From NCBI GenBank assembly GCA_017354895.1, contig CP071499.1:3534001-3598000 (forward strand): a DNA stretch of 64,000 bases. The letters run 5' to 3'. Of this stretch, positions 22,974 through 34,463 are shown in pieces. Numbering within the stretch: the stretch's first letter is position 1; the number at the start of each line of letters is the position of its first letter. Origin of the DNA: Podospora comata (lineage: Eukaryota; Ascomycota; Sordariomycetes; Sordariales; Podosporaceae). The position numbers were made by a program, and so were the translations under genes. Below the pieces are notes generated by a model. It was not told the DNA's origin and did no database searches. It saw only the letters and a program-made list of their open reading frames with translations.

Positions 22974-24930
22974 ACCAGAGAGTCTTGTCAAGCCGTCGCA
23001 CCGAGCCCGGCTTGTGTCGATTTTTGACAGCTGGTTCGGCAAGAATAGACCGCGTCTCTTCTGCGTAACTAGTTCTGAAGTCTCAATTTCATTTAGTCAC
23101 CACTTTATATATACACATCCGTCTTATTCAACAAACAGGCTCTTCGCGCTTATTGTCACCCACTATGCTTCGTCATGGTTGACGTGAACTCTAGCTTGTT
23201 GTCCCTACATGTATCTTTGCTGCCAGGCTTGGCTCATAGCCTGGAACTGCTCATTCATGTGTTGCTTGTAGCACGGAATAGCAGGTCCTCTAGGATCTAT
23301 CATTCCGAGCTACAGCAGCGGTATTTTGCCCCTTTCATACCCCGAAGACACGGTCCGGGTGGCAATATCTAACTAGAATATATGACTGGTATATCTCTTC
23401 TGACCCTTGTTGGCCTCACATTTTTTGGAGGGCCAACTCCGTCACATGCTTGGAACGAGCCGGGTAATATAGCCTCAAGGTAAATGTGGCCAGGAAGCTA
23501 TGGTAGAGGTGGTTGATTGAAGTCGGCCAAGAAGAATCATTCCGCCTGCGAAAGTTTTCTGGGAGAAGCCGCATCTTCAAGCAGTCACCGGTCGTGACAT
23601 TGGTGAATGACAAAGTTGGAGGAGGAGCATTGGGCCCGTCGAGCGTTTTTGTCGAGATATAGGCGGTGGTTTATAAACAGCTCCACATAGTATCGGACTG
23701 CGAATGGGAAGAATAGTATGATAGTGAAAGTAAATGCTTCGTGGGTGCTGTGTAGGGGACCTGGCTCCCGTTCGAGGGAGTGCAACAGTCTGCTCCACGC
23801 GAGGTCGGCCTGGTCGACAGCAAAGGTCATGATAATTTACGGGATGGGAATGGTGGTGGGGGGGCCGAATTTGTGCAAGGTAAATTTGGGGTATCACCAG
23901 GTTGAGTCAGCAAGTTGGGTAACTGATGAGGATCTTGACGAAGGCAGCGTTTCTGGATCTTCTTGTACAACATTGTGTTCGGGAAACCCGACGTATTGGG
24001 TGGTTACCTTGCGCCACTCCGTCTTGCCGGGTGAGACTGTGCCACCGCCAGCTCGGTCTGCACATAGCCCTACCATCACCCACCAGCAGGGCAATGAGTT
24101 GGTGCCCGAATGCCGATTGGATTGCGGGGTTACATTGGAGTTCAATTCAAACCCCAGCCCTTGTGGCCCAGAATCGGCACAGCCTCCAGATCTCATTGAG
24201 CCCCCCACCAATGCTGGTCATAAGCGCTTAACTGGAGGTCCCTTGATAACCTGCAACCCATAAAAGAACCGATGAGAATCGGCTTGCCTCGACAAATATA
24301 GGTGATCTGGAGCCTCGCACAAGATGAAATTCAATCTCACCCGCGTCATATCTTCAAGAGCACCCGACGGGAGGTTGGTTGTTGAACGGGTACCAGTACT
24401 GTGAATGGAGACAAAGACAAGATTGGGCAAATGCATTTTCACTTGTCTACTGCAAGTGATCAATATTCCCTCATCTGTCACTGGTGATGGTGATCGCTGC
24501 AGCGTCTTGTGGTCGACATGCGTCTGTTGGGCGCATACCCGGCATGCTTGTGGCACAATAATGACCACTTAGAATAGGCCACCCTAGTCCTATTCTTTCT
24601 AGCGTGGCCAGCTGTGCCACTTGGGTGGACGTAGATGGACCAAAATAACCAGCCCCTTGCCTTTTTTGGTGTACGCATATGTAGGATATCCCATTTCTAC
24701 TGGAGGTGTGGGCCGCGGGATTGGCAACGAAGGGTGCAAGATGACTACGTGGGTGTAAGACTTATGAGTGGCACAGCGTGAGAAAATGGGCATATCACCA
24801 AGTGTCGGGTGTTTAGAAGTGCGAAGCTTCTTCTGGCTTTCCCACCTCACTTCTTCATCTGCTCCTTACTCCCCAGATCCTCCTGGTCGACACTCGCGAT
24901 CTCTTGTTGATACCCCAAGCGCCAGGCACA
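22974..24930. other. gene-free interval, about 2 kb
   Basis: Normal base composition but no open frame with a recognisable domain, consistent codon bias or clear introns on either strand. The longest frames (for example 23718-24263) overlap competing frames of similar length, which argues against coding. It probably holds the 3' end of the preceding gene and the promoter of the membrane-protein gene that starts at 24931. Confidence 0.5.
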
Positions 24931-26500
24931 ATGGTTTCCCAGCAAGAACTAGATGCGATTGTTGACGACCATGCCAGTCTCAAAAAGAACACTCTTAAAG
25001 TATATGAGGGCACCTGCAGAGAAAGAGAATATATCAAGCTGATATCTCAACGCAGGTCACAGTGGGCGTCTTCTTTGCCTTGTCCATCCTGTCGGTAGTT
25101 GCAAGAGTAGCCATCCGCCTCAAGACGCTGAGGCGATTATCTTTGGATGATTATCTCTTGTTTATGGCAGCCACAGCCCTAACGGTGACAACCGGCCTGC
25201 TTCTTCACAGCTGCGACCGCATCTATCTCTCGGCCGCGCTCCAAAAAGACCCAGCACTAGCCTTTCTAATCAGTTCGGAGCTCTTGATGGACCTTCTGAA
25301 TCATGCAACACAGCAGTTTCACACCTTCCTCATCCTTGCATGGACCGCAATCTTCTTCGTCAAATTCTCCTTTCTCGCCTTCTTCCGGCAATTGATCTGG
25401 AAGACAAGGGTCCAACGCTATTACTGGGCCGTAGTAGGGATCACCATCGTCTCGTACCTTTTCTTTGTGGCAGAGCCATTTATTCTGTGTTCCGAATTTG
25501 GGATTAAGGCTCGTAAGTTCTTCTCAATACTTGTTACTCCCACCAGTCAAGAGCGGTGTTCATTTGTATAGACATCAACTAATCATGAGTAGTTTCCTGT
25601 TTTTCCCCTTCAAAAAACATCCTCTACATATCTCTGACCGGCGTCGTGACTGGCCTGGACGCAACCACCGACCTCATGATTGTCAGTATCCCAATCATTA
25701 TTCTCTACCAAGCAAAGATCCGGACCCGGCAAAAGGTGGCCCTTGGGATGTTTCTCTGCCTGTCCTTGGTCATGGTGTGTATTGCCATCACAAGGGCCAG
25801 CAAAATTAAAGGAGCACAGGGCATCGATATCCCGTGGGAGTTCTTCTGGCAGTTCATGGAAGCAACTATCGCAGTGCTAATGGGCTCGTTGACTGTTTTC
25901 CGCACCTTACTCGCATTCCAAACGAACAAGAATTCAGAAGAGCGGAAAGGAGCGGCAGGCCCGAGCCCTAAATCGCGAGCTTTGTTTTCCTTCCACGAAC
26001 GAATGAGGCGATGGCGGGAAAAAAGGGCACAGCATAGTGACGAGGAGTCTCTCAGCGACCTCCCCCAGATCCCAAGTGCTACTATGTCGGGAATGCGTAC
26101 CTTTATACGGCGCAATAACCGTGATGAGGGCCTTGAAACTTCGGCTGGCACCGTGAGAGTCCTCTCGCAGAACGACACACTGGCCGAGAACTTCGATGCC
26201 TCTTCGCACCACCGTGTCGCTGTGACACCCAACAAGCAAGATGACCATCGCGTCGACTCTCGACAGGGCAACGGGGTATCGTGGCCTTTGCCAAGCTCCG
26301 GATATGTGCTCATATCGACTGAAATCAGACAAGAACGGTTAACCACGGAGAGGAATGAGCTACACTCATCCCATATGACCAGCCTGGCTGGTTCAACAGT
26401 CCAAGGGGACTGGGAGAGCACTTATCGCGAAAGCGGTCAGCCTGGATCTATGTATCGGGATAGCCGCCAGTACGCCTACAACCCGCAGATATCGCGATAG
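24931..26500 (+). CDS. PTH11-like / fungal rhodopsin-domain integral membrane protein
   Basis: Three exons (24931-24999, 25056-25512, 25593-26500) give 477 residues. Introns of 56 and 80 bp keep phase. The start is the first ATG with a good context (cacaATGG). Seven hydrophobic segments follow: roughly residues 24-45, 60-80, a long pair around 100-145, one near 150-175, then TGLDATTDLMIVSIPIIIL, VALGMFLCLSLVMVCIAI, and the last ending in GSLTVFRTLLAF. The SLDDYLL motif after helix 1 and the TD...IP motif in helix 5 are typical of the fungal rhodopsin-domain (PTH11/SAT4-like) family of putative plasma-membrane receptors. The last 190 residues are a hydrophilic cytosolic tail. The ligand and signalling partner cannot be read from the sequence. 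Confidence 0.85.
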
Positions 26501-27204
26501 CCTACGATGAATAACAATGAGGCGACGGTTGGCAACCCCGTTGCGTGGAAGCATGTGGCCCCGATGAGTCCTATTCGTCCGAGATCGAGGAGCTAAAGGC
26601 GTGGATTCCGAGAGCTTATAATAAAGATGTGTGGCAAGCTCAGTACTGCTCGGGTGGCCTGCAGTAATAGCTGTAATAGGATGGCGAAGGACGCGGGGAG
26701 GCCAAAATGCCTACTTTATACTTTCTCGCGGATGGCAAGGAGCGGAATTCTCAGGCATAGGCTGGCAGCTATCGACTGTGATAGCGGATGATTTAGCGCG
26801 GGATGAGGCACTGGAGTCATGAAAGAAAGCATCATCCCCCGTGATGATCGCCTTCTCGTTCGGAATGAGAACTGGGACGGTCGTGGGGCAGTGACGCCCG
26901 GGTCATGAACATGGCTAATATTGTATTGTGCCAAAGCGTTGATATCAATCTAGATAAACACATACATAGACCGTACATACAAGGTAGACAGCTATTTTAC
27001 TTATTTGTTGCTCAGTATAATTAAATCATCTTCACGCTTACTGCACCAACAAATAGTTTGTGTGCCAAATTATACATGCTCTACATTCGAGTCACACTAC
27101 AAGTAAAATCGAAGTTGGAGCCGTTGATTGAAAAAAAAAAGCAGACCGCCACAACAAACCTACATAACGAGAGTGCTGTTCAGTCAATTTTGCTGTTACA
27201 TTAT
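26501..27204. other. convergent 3' region, no gene seen
   Basis: Lies between two genes that end towards each other. It contains A-rich tracts and probable 3' untranslated sequence of both, and no conserved coding segment. Confidence 0.5.
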
Positions 27205-27684
27205 CTAAATGAAAGTCCATGACACTTCAGTCTTCCCCACGCCCAAACTGCCCACAAGCTCCTTGAAAACCTTTGGGCTGACATCGATCCCACCGGGGGG
27301 ACACGAAGGGCATTTGTCACGGACAACGGCAGTGACCTTCTTGCCATCGTGGCCCTTGATGGAAATCCTGCGGCCACAAGCATCGCCGGCACCTTGACCG
27401 CTCACCAGTGCTGATGAAATAGCCACGATGTTGTGAGTATAACCCTTGCCACTGTCGTCGTGACCACAGGCACCAGGTCCGACTTCGTAGTACGTCATGT
27501 GTCCATGGCGGTTGTATTTATTTTCGTCTCCATTGCGTTTGGCGGCACACTCCGTGTCCCGGAGCTGGATCTTGAGAGCAGCGGGCACCTCAACTTGCTG
27601 CTCGGCACGGGCCATGTCCATGTTGATAGGGCTGGCGAGAGCACCAACAATGAACACGGCCAAGGAAACAGCGGAGGTCCTCAT
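27205..27684 (-). CDS. secreted RlpA-like double-psi beta-barrel protein
   Basis: An intronless frame of 159 residues. Residues 1-18 form a signal peptide (hydrophobic run SLAVFIVGALA). The rest is a single RlpA-like double-psi beta-barrel domain of the barwin/expansin-like superfamily, with conserved pieces HMTYYEVGPGACG, AISSALV, CGRRISI and VRDKCPSCPPGGIDVSPKVF. Paired cysteines (GACG, DACGR, KCPSC) are expected to form disulphides. Fungal members resemble riboflavin-aldehyde-forming enzyme relatives and the Aspergillus Asp f 7-type secreted proteins. Most have no proven enzymatic activity and act at or near the cell wall. The length is normal for the small single-domain group. It faces the receptor gene tail to tail. 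Confidence 0.9.
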   Translation of the reverse strand: MRTSAVSLAVFIVGALASPINMDMARAEQQVEVPAALKIQLRDTECAAKRNGDENKYNRHGHMTYYEVGPGACGHDDSGKGYTHNIVAISSALVSGQGAGDACGRRISIKGHDGKKVTAVVRDKCPSCPPGGIDVSPKVFKELVGSLGVGKTEVSWTFI

Positions 27685-28394
27685 TCTGGTGATTTAGTTT
27701 GGAAAGAGTGTATGGGGGCAGTTATTGTAGTGTGTGAGTGGCTGAAGCGGACAGTTTCAAAGTTGTAATAATTGTGTGTGAGGTGATTTGTAGTACGATT
27801 TGGAAAGAGTGTGTGGTCTGAACATCGAAATCTGACTGCGGAGAAGGAGCGTGGTTGTTGGATCTTCTTACCATGTTCGGGTTGGCATGATAACTTACTT
27901 ATATTGCGCAGTTTCGTATCGGAGCCAGATTAAACGGAGGTGCCGCTTGAGTGAACAGAGTCGTTCACGCTTGGCTGAAAGCTACCGGGATCGACGAGGT
28001 CACCGCTTGACGCGCCGACCGCTTTAGCGTCGTTGAGTCAGTGCCACTCCATCCTGCTGGCACCAGAACAGGAGGCCCGGTCAGTGTACCAGCCTGATTC
28101 CGACCCTACCTACCGTTCCTCATTCCTCGACGACAGTGATGGATCCGGGGATGGTGCTTGAGATGAGAGTCGTGACGACCTGGTTCATGATCAATCTGGC
28201 AGCATTCTTGGAAGTTCCGTGCCGTAGGTGTCATGCCCCTGAATTAGTCGAGCAACAACAGGGAGTGAGATAATGGAACACCGGATATTATTACTGTTCC
28301 CAACGCCACTTTGATGCAGCTGTGTGCCAAAACCGATAAAGCTACAGGCGCCGTGAGCCCAAAATGTATAGGATAGATAAGCCTCCAATCAAGA
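27685..28394. other. intergenic, no gene seen
   Basis: Holds the promoter of the minus-strand barrel protein (to the left) and the 3' region of RAD5 (to the right). No conserved frame on either strand. Confidence 0.5.
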
Positions 28395-31300
28395 CTAGCT
28401 AAGAAGCTCCCTGATGTCTTCAATCCTCTGGACCCTCTTTTCCTCGTCTGACATCATTCCAAGGGACGAGGCACTACGAGTAAGGGGAACTCATGTCAGC
28501 AAACTGATTGCAGGGGCCTTGGAGGTTGCTAGAAACTCACATGAACTTTTTCCTTTCTTGTATCTTGAGCATCCTTTCCTCCACGCTGCCCTTTGCAATG
28601 AAGCGGTAAATCTTGACCTCGTCCTCTTGACCCATCCGGTGTACTCTGTCGATAGCTTGCGCCTCGATTGCGAAACTCCACCAAGGGTCCATCATAAACA
28701 CCCTTTTTGCCATGGTAAGGTTCAGTCCAACCCCGCCTGCCTTAAGACTGAGCAAGAGCACGGTAAATCGTTTGGACTCTTTGAACTCCTCGAGTACAGC
28801 GGCCCGGGCCTTTTGGCTCATTGAACCATCCAGTCGCACGAAATGCATGTTGGCTTGGGTGAGAGCTGGTTCGATGAGAGAAAGAAACGACGTGAACTGA
28901 CTGAAGACGACGGACTTAATTGTAGGGTGTCCCTTCCGCAGCTCACGTAGTTTCTTGATGAGTGTCACAATCTTTGCAGAAGAGTTGTTGACCCCGAGGC
29001 GCTGCAGCGTAACACGCGGCCCATCACCAGGCCCTCCATCATCGAGATCATCATCATGACGGACAACCTCGAATAAATCTCGGTTGTTGATAGGCTCACG
29101 ACACTGGAAACACTTTGGCAACTCGTTCTTGTCTGTTTGATACTGGATATAGTCAAGCAAGCACTTTTTGCAAGCGGAATGCCAACACCCAGTTACGGTT
29201 TGGTCAATGATCGGTTCCTCGGCGCAAATGGGACACTCGTTGGAAGCCTCGTCTCGGATCTGGTTCAGCACATGGGCGCCGAAAGCGTTGGAGTCGGCGG
29301 CATCGTCTGTCGTCGCTGTAAAGCGTTCGATGAGGGCCTGGAGATCCATATCGTCTGCCAATCCGGCAGCCGCGTCTGCAGCGGCAGCAGCTTCTTCGTC
29401 ATCTGCATTGGCACTGAGATGGCGAACGAGGACAGGGTGACAACAGGATTGTCTAAGACGTAAAATCTGGGCAAAGATGCTGGTAAAAGCCTTCATCACA
29501 GTGCCTGCCTCCACATTGGCATTGAATGTGCGCTTGGCTCTGGTGAAGACATACTCGTACACGTCGCGCTCAGCCTTGGAAAGCTCGATGTCGACAATTT
29601 CGACGTGTTTCGGCAGAAGTGGAACCAGTGGTAAACCGTCGGGAGTCTTCATGTCCTTCGTCCGCCTCATCACCAAGGGTTCTAAGACCGTCTGGACAAC
29701 ATCCAAGGCCCGCACAAAATCTTTGGATTCAAATGGCACCGTGATGAACGTACGCCAAAAAGAAAAGTTATTCCAGGGCTCCACCCGCAGAAACCGGACG
29801 AGGCTGAATAGGTCCTCTAGCTTGTTCACAATCGGGGTGCCCGTCAGCGCCCATCTGTGCTCCGCCGTAATTTCATAACAAGCTCTTGAAGTCTTGGCCT
29901 GTCGATTCTTGATATTGTGTGCCTCGTCCAAGATTACCCGGAAGAAGTTGAGTGAAAAGAGACCACGAGTGGTCGCCCTGTCACCACCTTTTGATGCAAT
30001 CTGAGTGAATTCCGACAACACCACACCATAGCTGGTGATGATTAGATCCGGAGCATTTTCGGCGTTGGCTTCAGAGCATAAGGTCAAGAGATCAGCATTT
30101 TTCTCGGCTCCATAGTAGACCATGGACTTCAGGGTGCCCTCCTTTGAAGCCTTCTCGGCTTCACTCTGCCACTGGGCCAGCAGGGACATTGGCGCGACAA
30201 CCAGGGTCGTACATGGGGCGTTGGCTGCGATACTTGCGCCATTGATGACGGACAGACGGGGAAGCTGATTAACAAAGCCAACTGGGTGAGGAGGAGACTG
30301 CCGTGCTTTCACTGCCACATCGGACCTATGCGAATGAATCAGGCTGAGCATTTGGATTGTTTTTCCCAACCCCATTTCATCAGCCAGAATACCCCCCAGA
30401 CAGTGCTGTTCTTGACGCGGGAATTCTAAAGATAAATCTCCCGAGTATGGGTTGATATAAAATGCAGGTTGATCGGGGACCTGGGGCAGGTCCTTATCAT
30501 CGTAGTCCTTCAGAGGCCAGGTGTACTCTTCCCAAAGAGGATGCATAGACTCCTCATGCTCCTTGTTTTGCTGGTCCTTTTCCTTCGCCATCATCCAATA
30601 CAGAGATTGTTTTTGATAGGGACGAAGAGTCATGGCAAAGGTATCAGCTGGCTCGGCCTCGGGCGTATTGAAGTCGAATGACTGGGCTTTCTTGTAGAGC
30701 GCGTCAAGCTGGTCTTGCTCAAGTTCTTGCCCATCTTCGTTCTCGTCAGAGTTCGGAGAAGAGGATGGGTTGTCCTGAGATTCTGACCGGGTTGTTGGTT
30801 TTTCCTTTTCTTTCTTATCCTCCATTTCGGCCGCCTGAAGTAGTTCTTGACGTCGATGTTTGGCGGCGGCAGAATTGGCTCGGGTTGGGACCAGGTTGAT
30901 CTCCTGGAAGAGCCTGACGAGAGCTACCTGCCGCAGCCGCAAACTCTTTTCCTCTGTCGACTCGCCTTGATCGAACGGACTGGCATCTCTGTTATCGGCG
31001 ACTTGGAACCCCCTTCCAAGAAAACAAGACCGCAAGAGCGAACATCTAAGCTGGAGATAAACAGTGTCGTTTGTCCGAAGTCGGTCAGGAGCATATACAC
31101 ATATGCCCTCGAATTTGCATATCTTTTGGTCTATCAAAGTCGAGACCCAATCAGCGGTTTCTTTTACCAGACGGCCGATCTCTCGACCAGTCCTATCAGA
31201 GAAGCGGACAATCACATCGTTCCTCCTCGCAGTAGCGGCCGTGAGCTTGGATTGTACTTTGGTCTTGGGAGGCTGGATCTTATGACGTTCAATCATGACG

Positions 31301-31800
31301 ATATCTCCATGCTTCACAAGACCAGCGCCACTTCGTGTTGCCCAGCCTTCGGCACCAAAGGCGCCGATATAGCGTGATTCAGGCATCGAGTGGAATGTGG
31401 CTGGCGCTTGGTGAGGCACCTTCGGACTGGCTCTGTTGCTTTGTGTGGGGGACTTGGGGCCGGGTCGCATCGTGGCAGTTGGCGGGGCCTTCCTTTTCAG
31501 GGTCCTCCAGGTGCCGTCAAGATAGAGGTTGATTGCCCTCTCGATATTGTCCCCGCAATGTTTTTTGAGGATGGTGATGATGTCGGGGCTGACGGTCTCG
31601 CCAACGAAGCTCTCGAAGGTAGGTTGGTCAAAAGCTATCACGGCGGGATTCATGTCGGAAGTAGCAGCAGTTTTCGGGAAGTCATTTGGTGGTGGGGACG
31701 AGAGGTTCGCATATTGAGTCGCATGTTCTTCTTGAGGTTGTGCGCCGGAAAAGAAGCGGCGTCTTTTGCTTGGGGGTTCGTCTGAGTCGGCAAAGTCCAT
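28395..31800 (-). CDS. rad5: DNA repair helicase/ubiquitin ligase RAD5 (HLTF family)
   Basis: 1,112 residues from exons 28541-31800 and 28395-28473, separated by a 67-bp intron. The small last exon restores the family ending ERKKFIASSLGMMSDEEK. Domain order: UBA-like helix bundle (about 60-98), HIRAN domain (about 140-255) that binds 3' DNA ends, SNF2 ATPase with Walker A DEMGLGKT (about 474) and DEAH (about 625), a C3HC4 RING (CPIC..C.H..C..C...CFQC, about 855-902) inserted between the helicase lobes, and the C-terminal helicase lobe with VVFSQFTSFL and DRVHRMGQ. This is the diagnostic RAD5 layout. Family role: polyubiquitylation of PCNA with Ubc13-Mms2 and replication-fork remodelling in error-free damage tolerance in the nucleus. 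All catalytic motifs look intact. Confidence 0.97.
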
Positions 31801-32176
31801 ATTGAAAGCAGGTGGGTGTCGCTGAGCAAGAGGATGGTGGCGGTACGTATCCGTGGTCTTTAACGTTGCATGGTTGCATGTGGAAGACGCGCCGAGTCAA
31901 CGGGACCGCGAATTTTGGCGTTGCTGATGCATAAAATCAGGTGACCGTGTTGCTAGTTAATTTAACGGTCAGGACCCGCTATTTCGTCATTGAAGTTCAA
32001 AGACGATTATTCCTAGCGATCCGTTGCAATTGGCGAAAATGGCCATCGCTTTGATCCCCAAGGTACACAGTATGTTTGCTGTTCCTCACCCAAAATGCCG
32101 CAACAGAATGGAAAGGGTTTTGACTTTGACTTGCAGGATGGAGCCACTGCGCTAGGGCGCCTCACAAACACTATCT
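31801..32176. promoter_or_regulatory. divergent promoter between RAD5 and the NDUFAF6-like gene
   Basis: 376 bp separate the two start codons. The segment contains an ACGCGCC (31887-31893), close to the MluI cell-cycle box core ACGCG that controls many replication genes in yeasts. A single hit is weak evidence. Confidence 0.4.
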
Positions 32177-33341
32177 ATGTATCGGTCGATTCGAACTGCT
32201 GGCCATGGCCTGAAGTGGACGGCCCCCCGATGGGTTCGAGAATGCCGTCGCGGCATTGTCATAGATGCCGATGTGACTCAGTCCCGCGACTACTGTCTAA
32301 ACCAGCTCAAGTACGTCTCCATCCACCACCTACGAGGCAAATAAGAGGCTGACGCCCCTTTGCAGACATAGCGATTATGAGACCTACTTGATACGGCAGT
32401 TTGTTCCGCGATCAGCAAACGATGCATACCATGCGCTCCGGACACTCAATCTCGAGCTTGCTCGGCTTCCCGAAACCGTCTCCAACCCCACCATCGGCCG
32501 ACTGCGCATCCAGTTCTGGCGTGACACAATCGAGAGGGTCTTTGCTGGAAGCCCGCCTCGAGAACCTATCGCCATCTTGTTGCACAGTGCTATTGCGCAA
32601 TTGAAGTCCAGGGCTGGGGATGGAAGTGCCAGCTCTCTCAAATTCTGGCTGCTGAGGTTTCTCAAAACAAGGGAACGGCACATGGAGAACAGGCCCTTCG
32701 TCAGTTTGGCCGCTCTGGAGGACTATTCCGAGAACACCTACGCGACCTTGATGTACATGACGCTGGCTTTCATGCCCATGCGGTCTGTCCACATGGATCA
32801 CCTCGCCAGCCATATTGGCAAAGCTTGCGGCATTGTTGCGACACTACGGGGAATTCCAGTGCTCGCGGCACCTTCAACGCCCATCCAGGGTCCCTCAGGG
32901 GCCAATCTCGGGAGCACCCGAAGCCCGGCGCTTCTGCTTCCCCTGGATGTCATGGCGGATGCGGGCTTGAAAGAGGAAGATGTCTTTCGAATGGGTCCTA
33001 ACGCTGAGGGACTTCAGGATGCTGTTTTCCACGTCGCCACGCGTGCCAATGATCATCTTATTACAGCCCGGGAGATGCTCAAGAACCTGAGGTTGGGAAA
33101 AGGGCCTGATCACGACTATGAACACGAAGGTGAAGCCGAACATGTGTATTCATCTGCTGCACACAACGTCGAGACTGCTGGTTCCGATATCAAGCGTGGC
33201 TTTGGTGTGTTGCTGGAGGCTGTTGCAGCCGGGGATTATCTGAAGCGTTTGGAAAACGCCAACTTTGACCCCTTCAAGGTAAAGAAAAGTTGGAAGCTTC
33301 CCTGGTCGTTATGGCAGGCGCTTAGGCATGAGCAAATTTGA
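32177..33341 (+). CDS. NDUFAF6-like complex I assembly factor (squalene/phytoene synthase fold)
   Basis: Exons 32177-32310 and 32366-33341 (55-bp intron) give 369 residues. The exon junction restores QSRDYCLNQLKHSDYETYL, the conserved start of this fold. The N-terminus MYRSIRTAGHGLKWTAPR is basic and lacks acidic residues, fitting a mitochondrial presequence; the start is the first in-frame ATG after an upstream stop. The body is a degenerate trans-isoprenyl-diphosphate synthase domain (RLRIQFWRDTIERVFAG, CGIVATLRGIP, LLPLDVMADAGL). The aspartate-rich DxxxD catalytic pairs of true phytoene and squalene synthases are lacking, as in NDUFAF6. Family role: assembly of respiratory complex I on the inner mitochondrial membrane. 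An alternative upstream start in another frame (32095) is less likely. Confidence 0.8.
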
Positions 33342-34115
33342 TGATATGTCACGAGCAGTTGTTTAGATGATGCCAGAGATCTCTGTTTGCCTTGAATCCA
33401 AATGGTGAACCCAATTGTTCTACATTAGAGCCAAACCAGGGGCGCCGATGTTCATGAAGCATTCGTTTTTTATTTTGGTTTGATGAGTGTTGGACCATCA
33501 CGGTGTTGTCTCAGGCTCTGGAGAATTCTAGTATTACCAGCCTCATCGTGGTATTCTGGTTTTCGACCCTCTCCCAAGGTGTGATGCTGAGCTGTCGTTC
33601 TCGCGCCTTCAATAAGCGGCTGTAGCCGAGACTAGAATCCACCATGATGGGGAACACAGCGAGAGCATCAGAGAATTTTGCTTGCCAGACTCCACATCCC
33701 GCAGTTGAAAGTCAACGGAACCAGGTACATGGTGGAGTCCTTTCGTTCTCGACCCAAGGGATTCAGAGAATCCAGGGAATCCAGGGACATATCCGTTGAC
33801 AGGGCGCTAGCTAGCCATGGATCAAGGAAGGTAGTCCCAGAGCGAGGATTGATGCATATTTACGGCCTCAACATAACAAAGTATTGAGCCACACTGCCAC
33901 TGAATCCTGTTAGATCAATTATCTTGCAAGTTGTTGCCTTGCATTTTGCAAAGCCAGTAGGTTAGCCACAGTGCCACTGACCCAGGACTCGCATATGGGA
34001 TGAAGCTTTTGAAAGCCGAGGGTCGTCGAGAGTCTAGGCCACCATGCGCTCTCAATGTTTACTCGATGTTTACTCGATAGTTTTATTTTGGCGAGACCGT
34101 CAATGACCCAAGTGT

Positions 34116-34134
34116 CCGGGGGAAAAACCCCCGG
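34116..34134. repeat. GC-rich perfect hairpin
   Basis: Stem ccggggg/cccccgg with an all-A loop of 5 bases, inside a GC-rich patch (34,110-34,200) that stands out from its surroundings. Confidence 0.6.
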
Positions 34135-34192
34135 GTCGGCGGGGCCCCGTAGCGGGTGCCACTTCCGAGAGAGTTTCGGCCCGGTGCCCCGC

Positions 34193-34440
34193 ATCCCTTT
34201 GGCTGGTAAAAAGGTCCCATTTCGGTGGGACCACTTTTGAACCAATAGGAGAGCATTCTCTAAGCGAACTATTCTACAACCGCTAAATAAGCGCTAAAAA
34301 AAAGAGAAATAGTACCTGAAAAGCACTATACTTATAGCGGCCCTTAGCGGGTGTGGTGCTATAATTCGCTGTCACTTACATGCTTATTTTGTGGCAGAGC
34401 CGCCCCACCAAAATTGGACTTTTTGCCCAGCCAAAGGGAT
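34193..34440. mobile_element. MITE-like terminal-inverted-repeat element, about 248 bp
   Basis: The left arm (34193-34230) and right arm (34403-34440) are inverted copies: a perfect 14-bp terminus atccctttggctgg, then an imperfect continuation through aaaaagtcc to ggtggg, about 38 bp in all. The interior is AT-richer and has no coding capacity. If the terminal AT pairs are counted as host sequence, the element runs 34195-34438 with a 2-bp AT duplication; otherwise I see no duplication. This fits a non-autonomous DNA transposon, superfamily unknown. A 7-bp-stem hairpin (34444-34463) adjoins its right end. Confidence 0.65.
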
Positions 34441-34443
34441 AAA

Positions 34444-34463
34444 ATGTCGGCTCCTTCCGACAT
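34444..34463. repeat. short hairpin next to the TIR element
   Basis: Perfect inverted repeat atgtcgg/ccgacat with a 6-base loop. It could be a terminator-like structure or part of the transposon's flank; it is not obviously connected to any gene. Confidence 0.5.

Noticed and set aside
23718-24263. 181-codon plus-strand frame with competing minus-strand frames
   Set aside because: No domain, no codon bias and equally long frames on the other strand.
30847-31377. Long frames antisense to RAD5
   Set aside because: Shadow frames of a strongly conserved gene in GC-balanced sequence.
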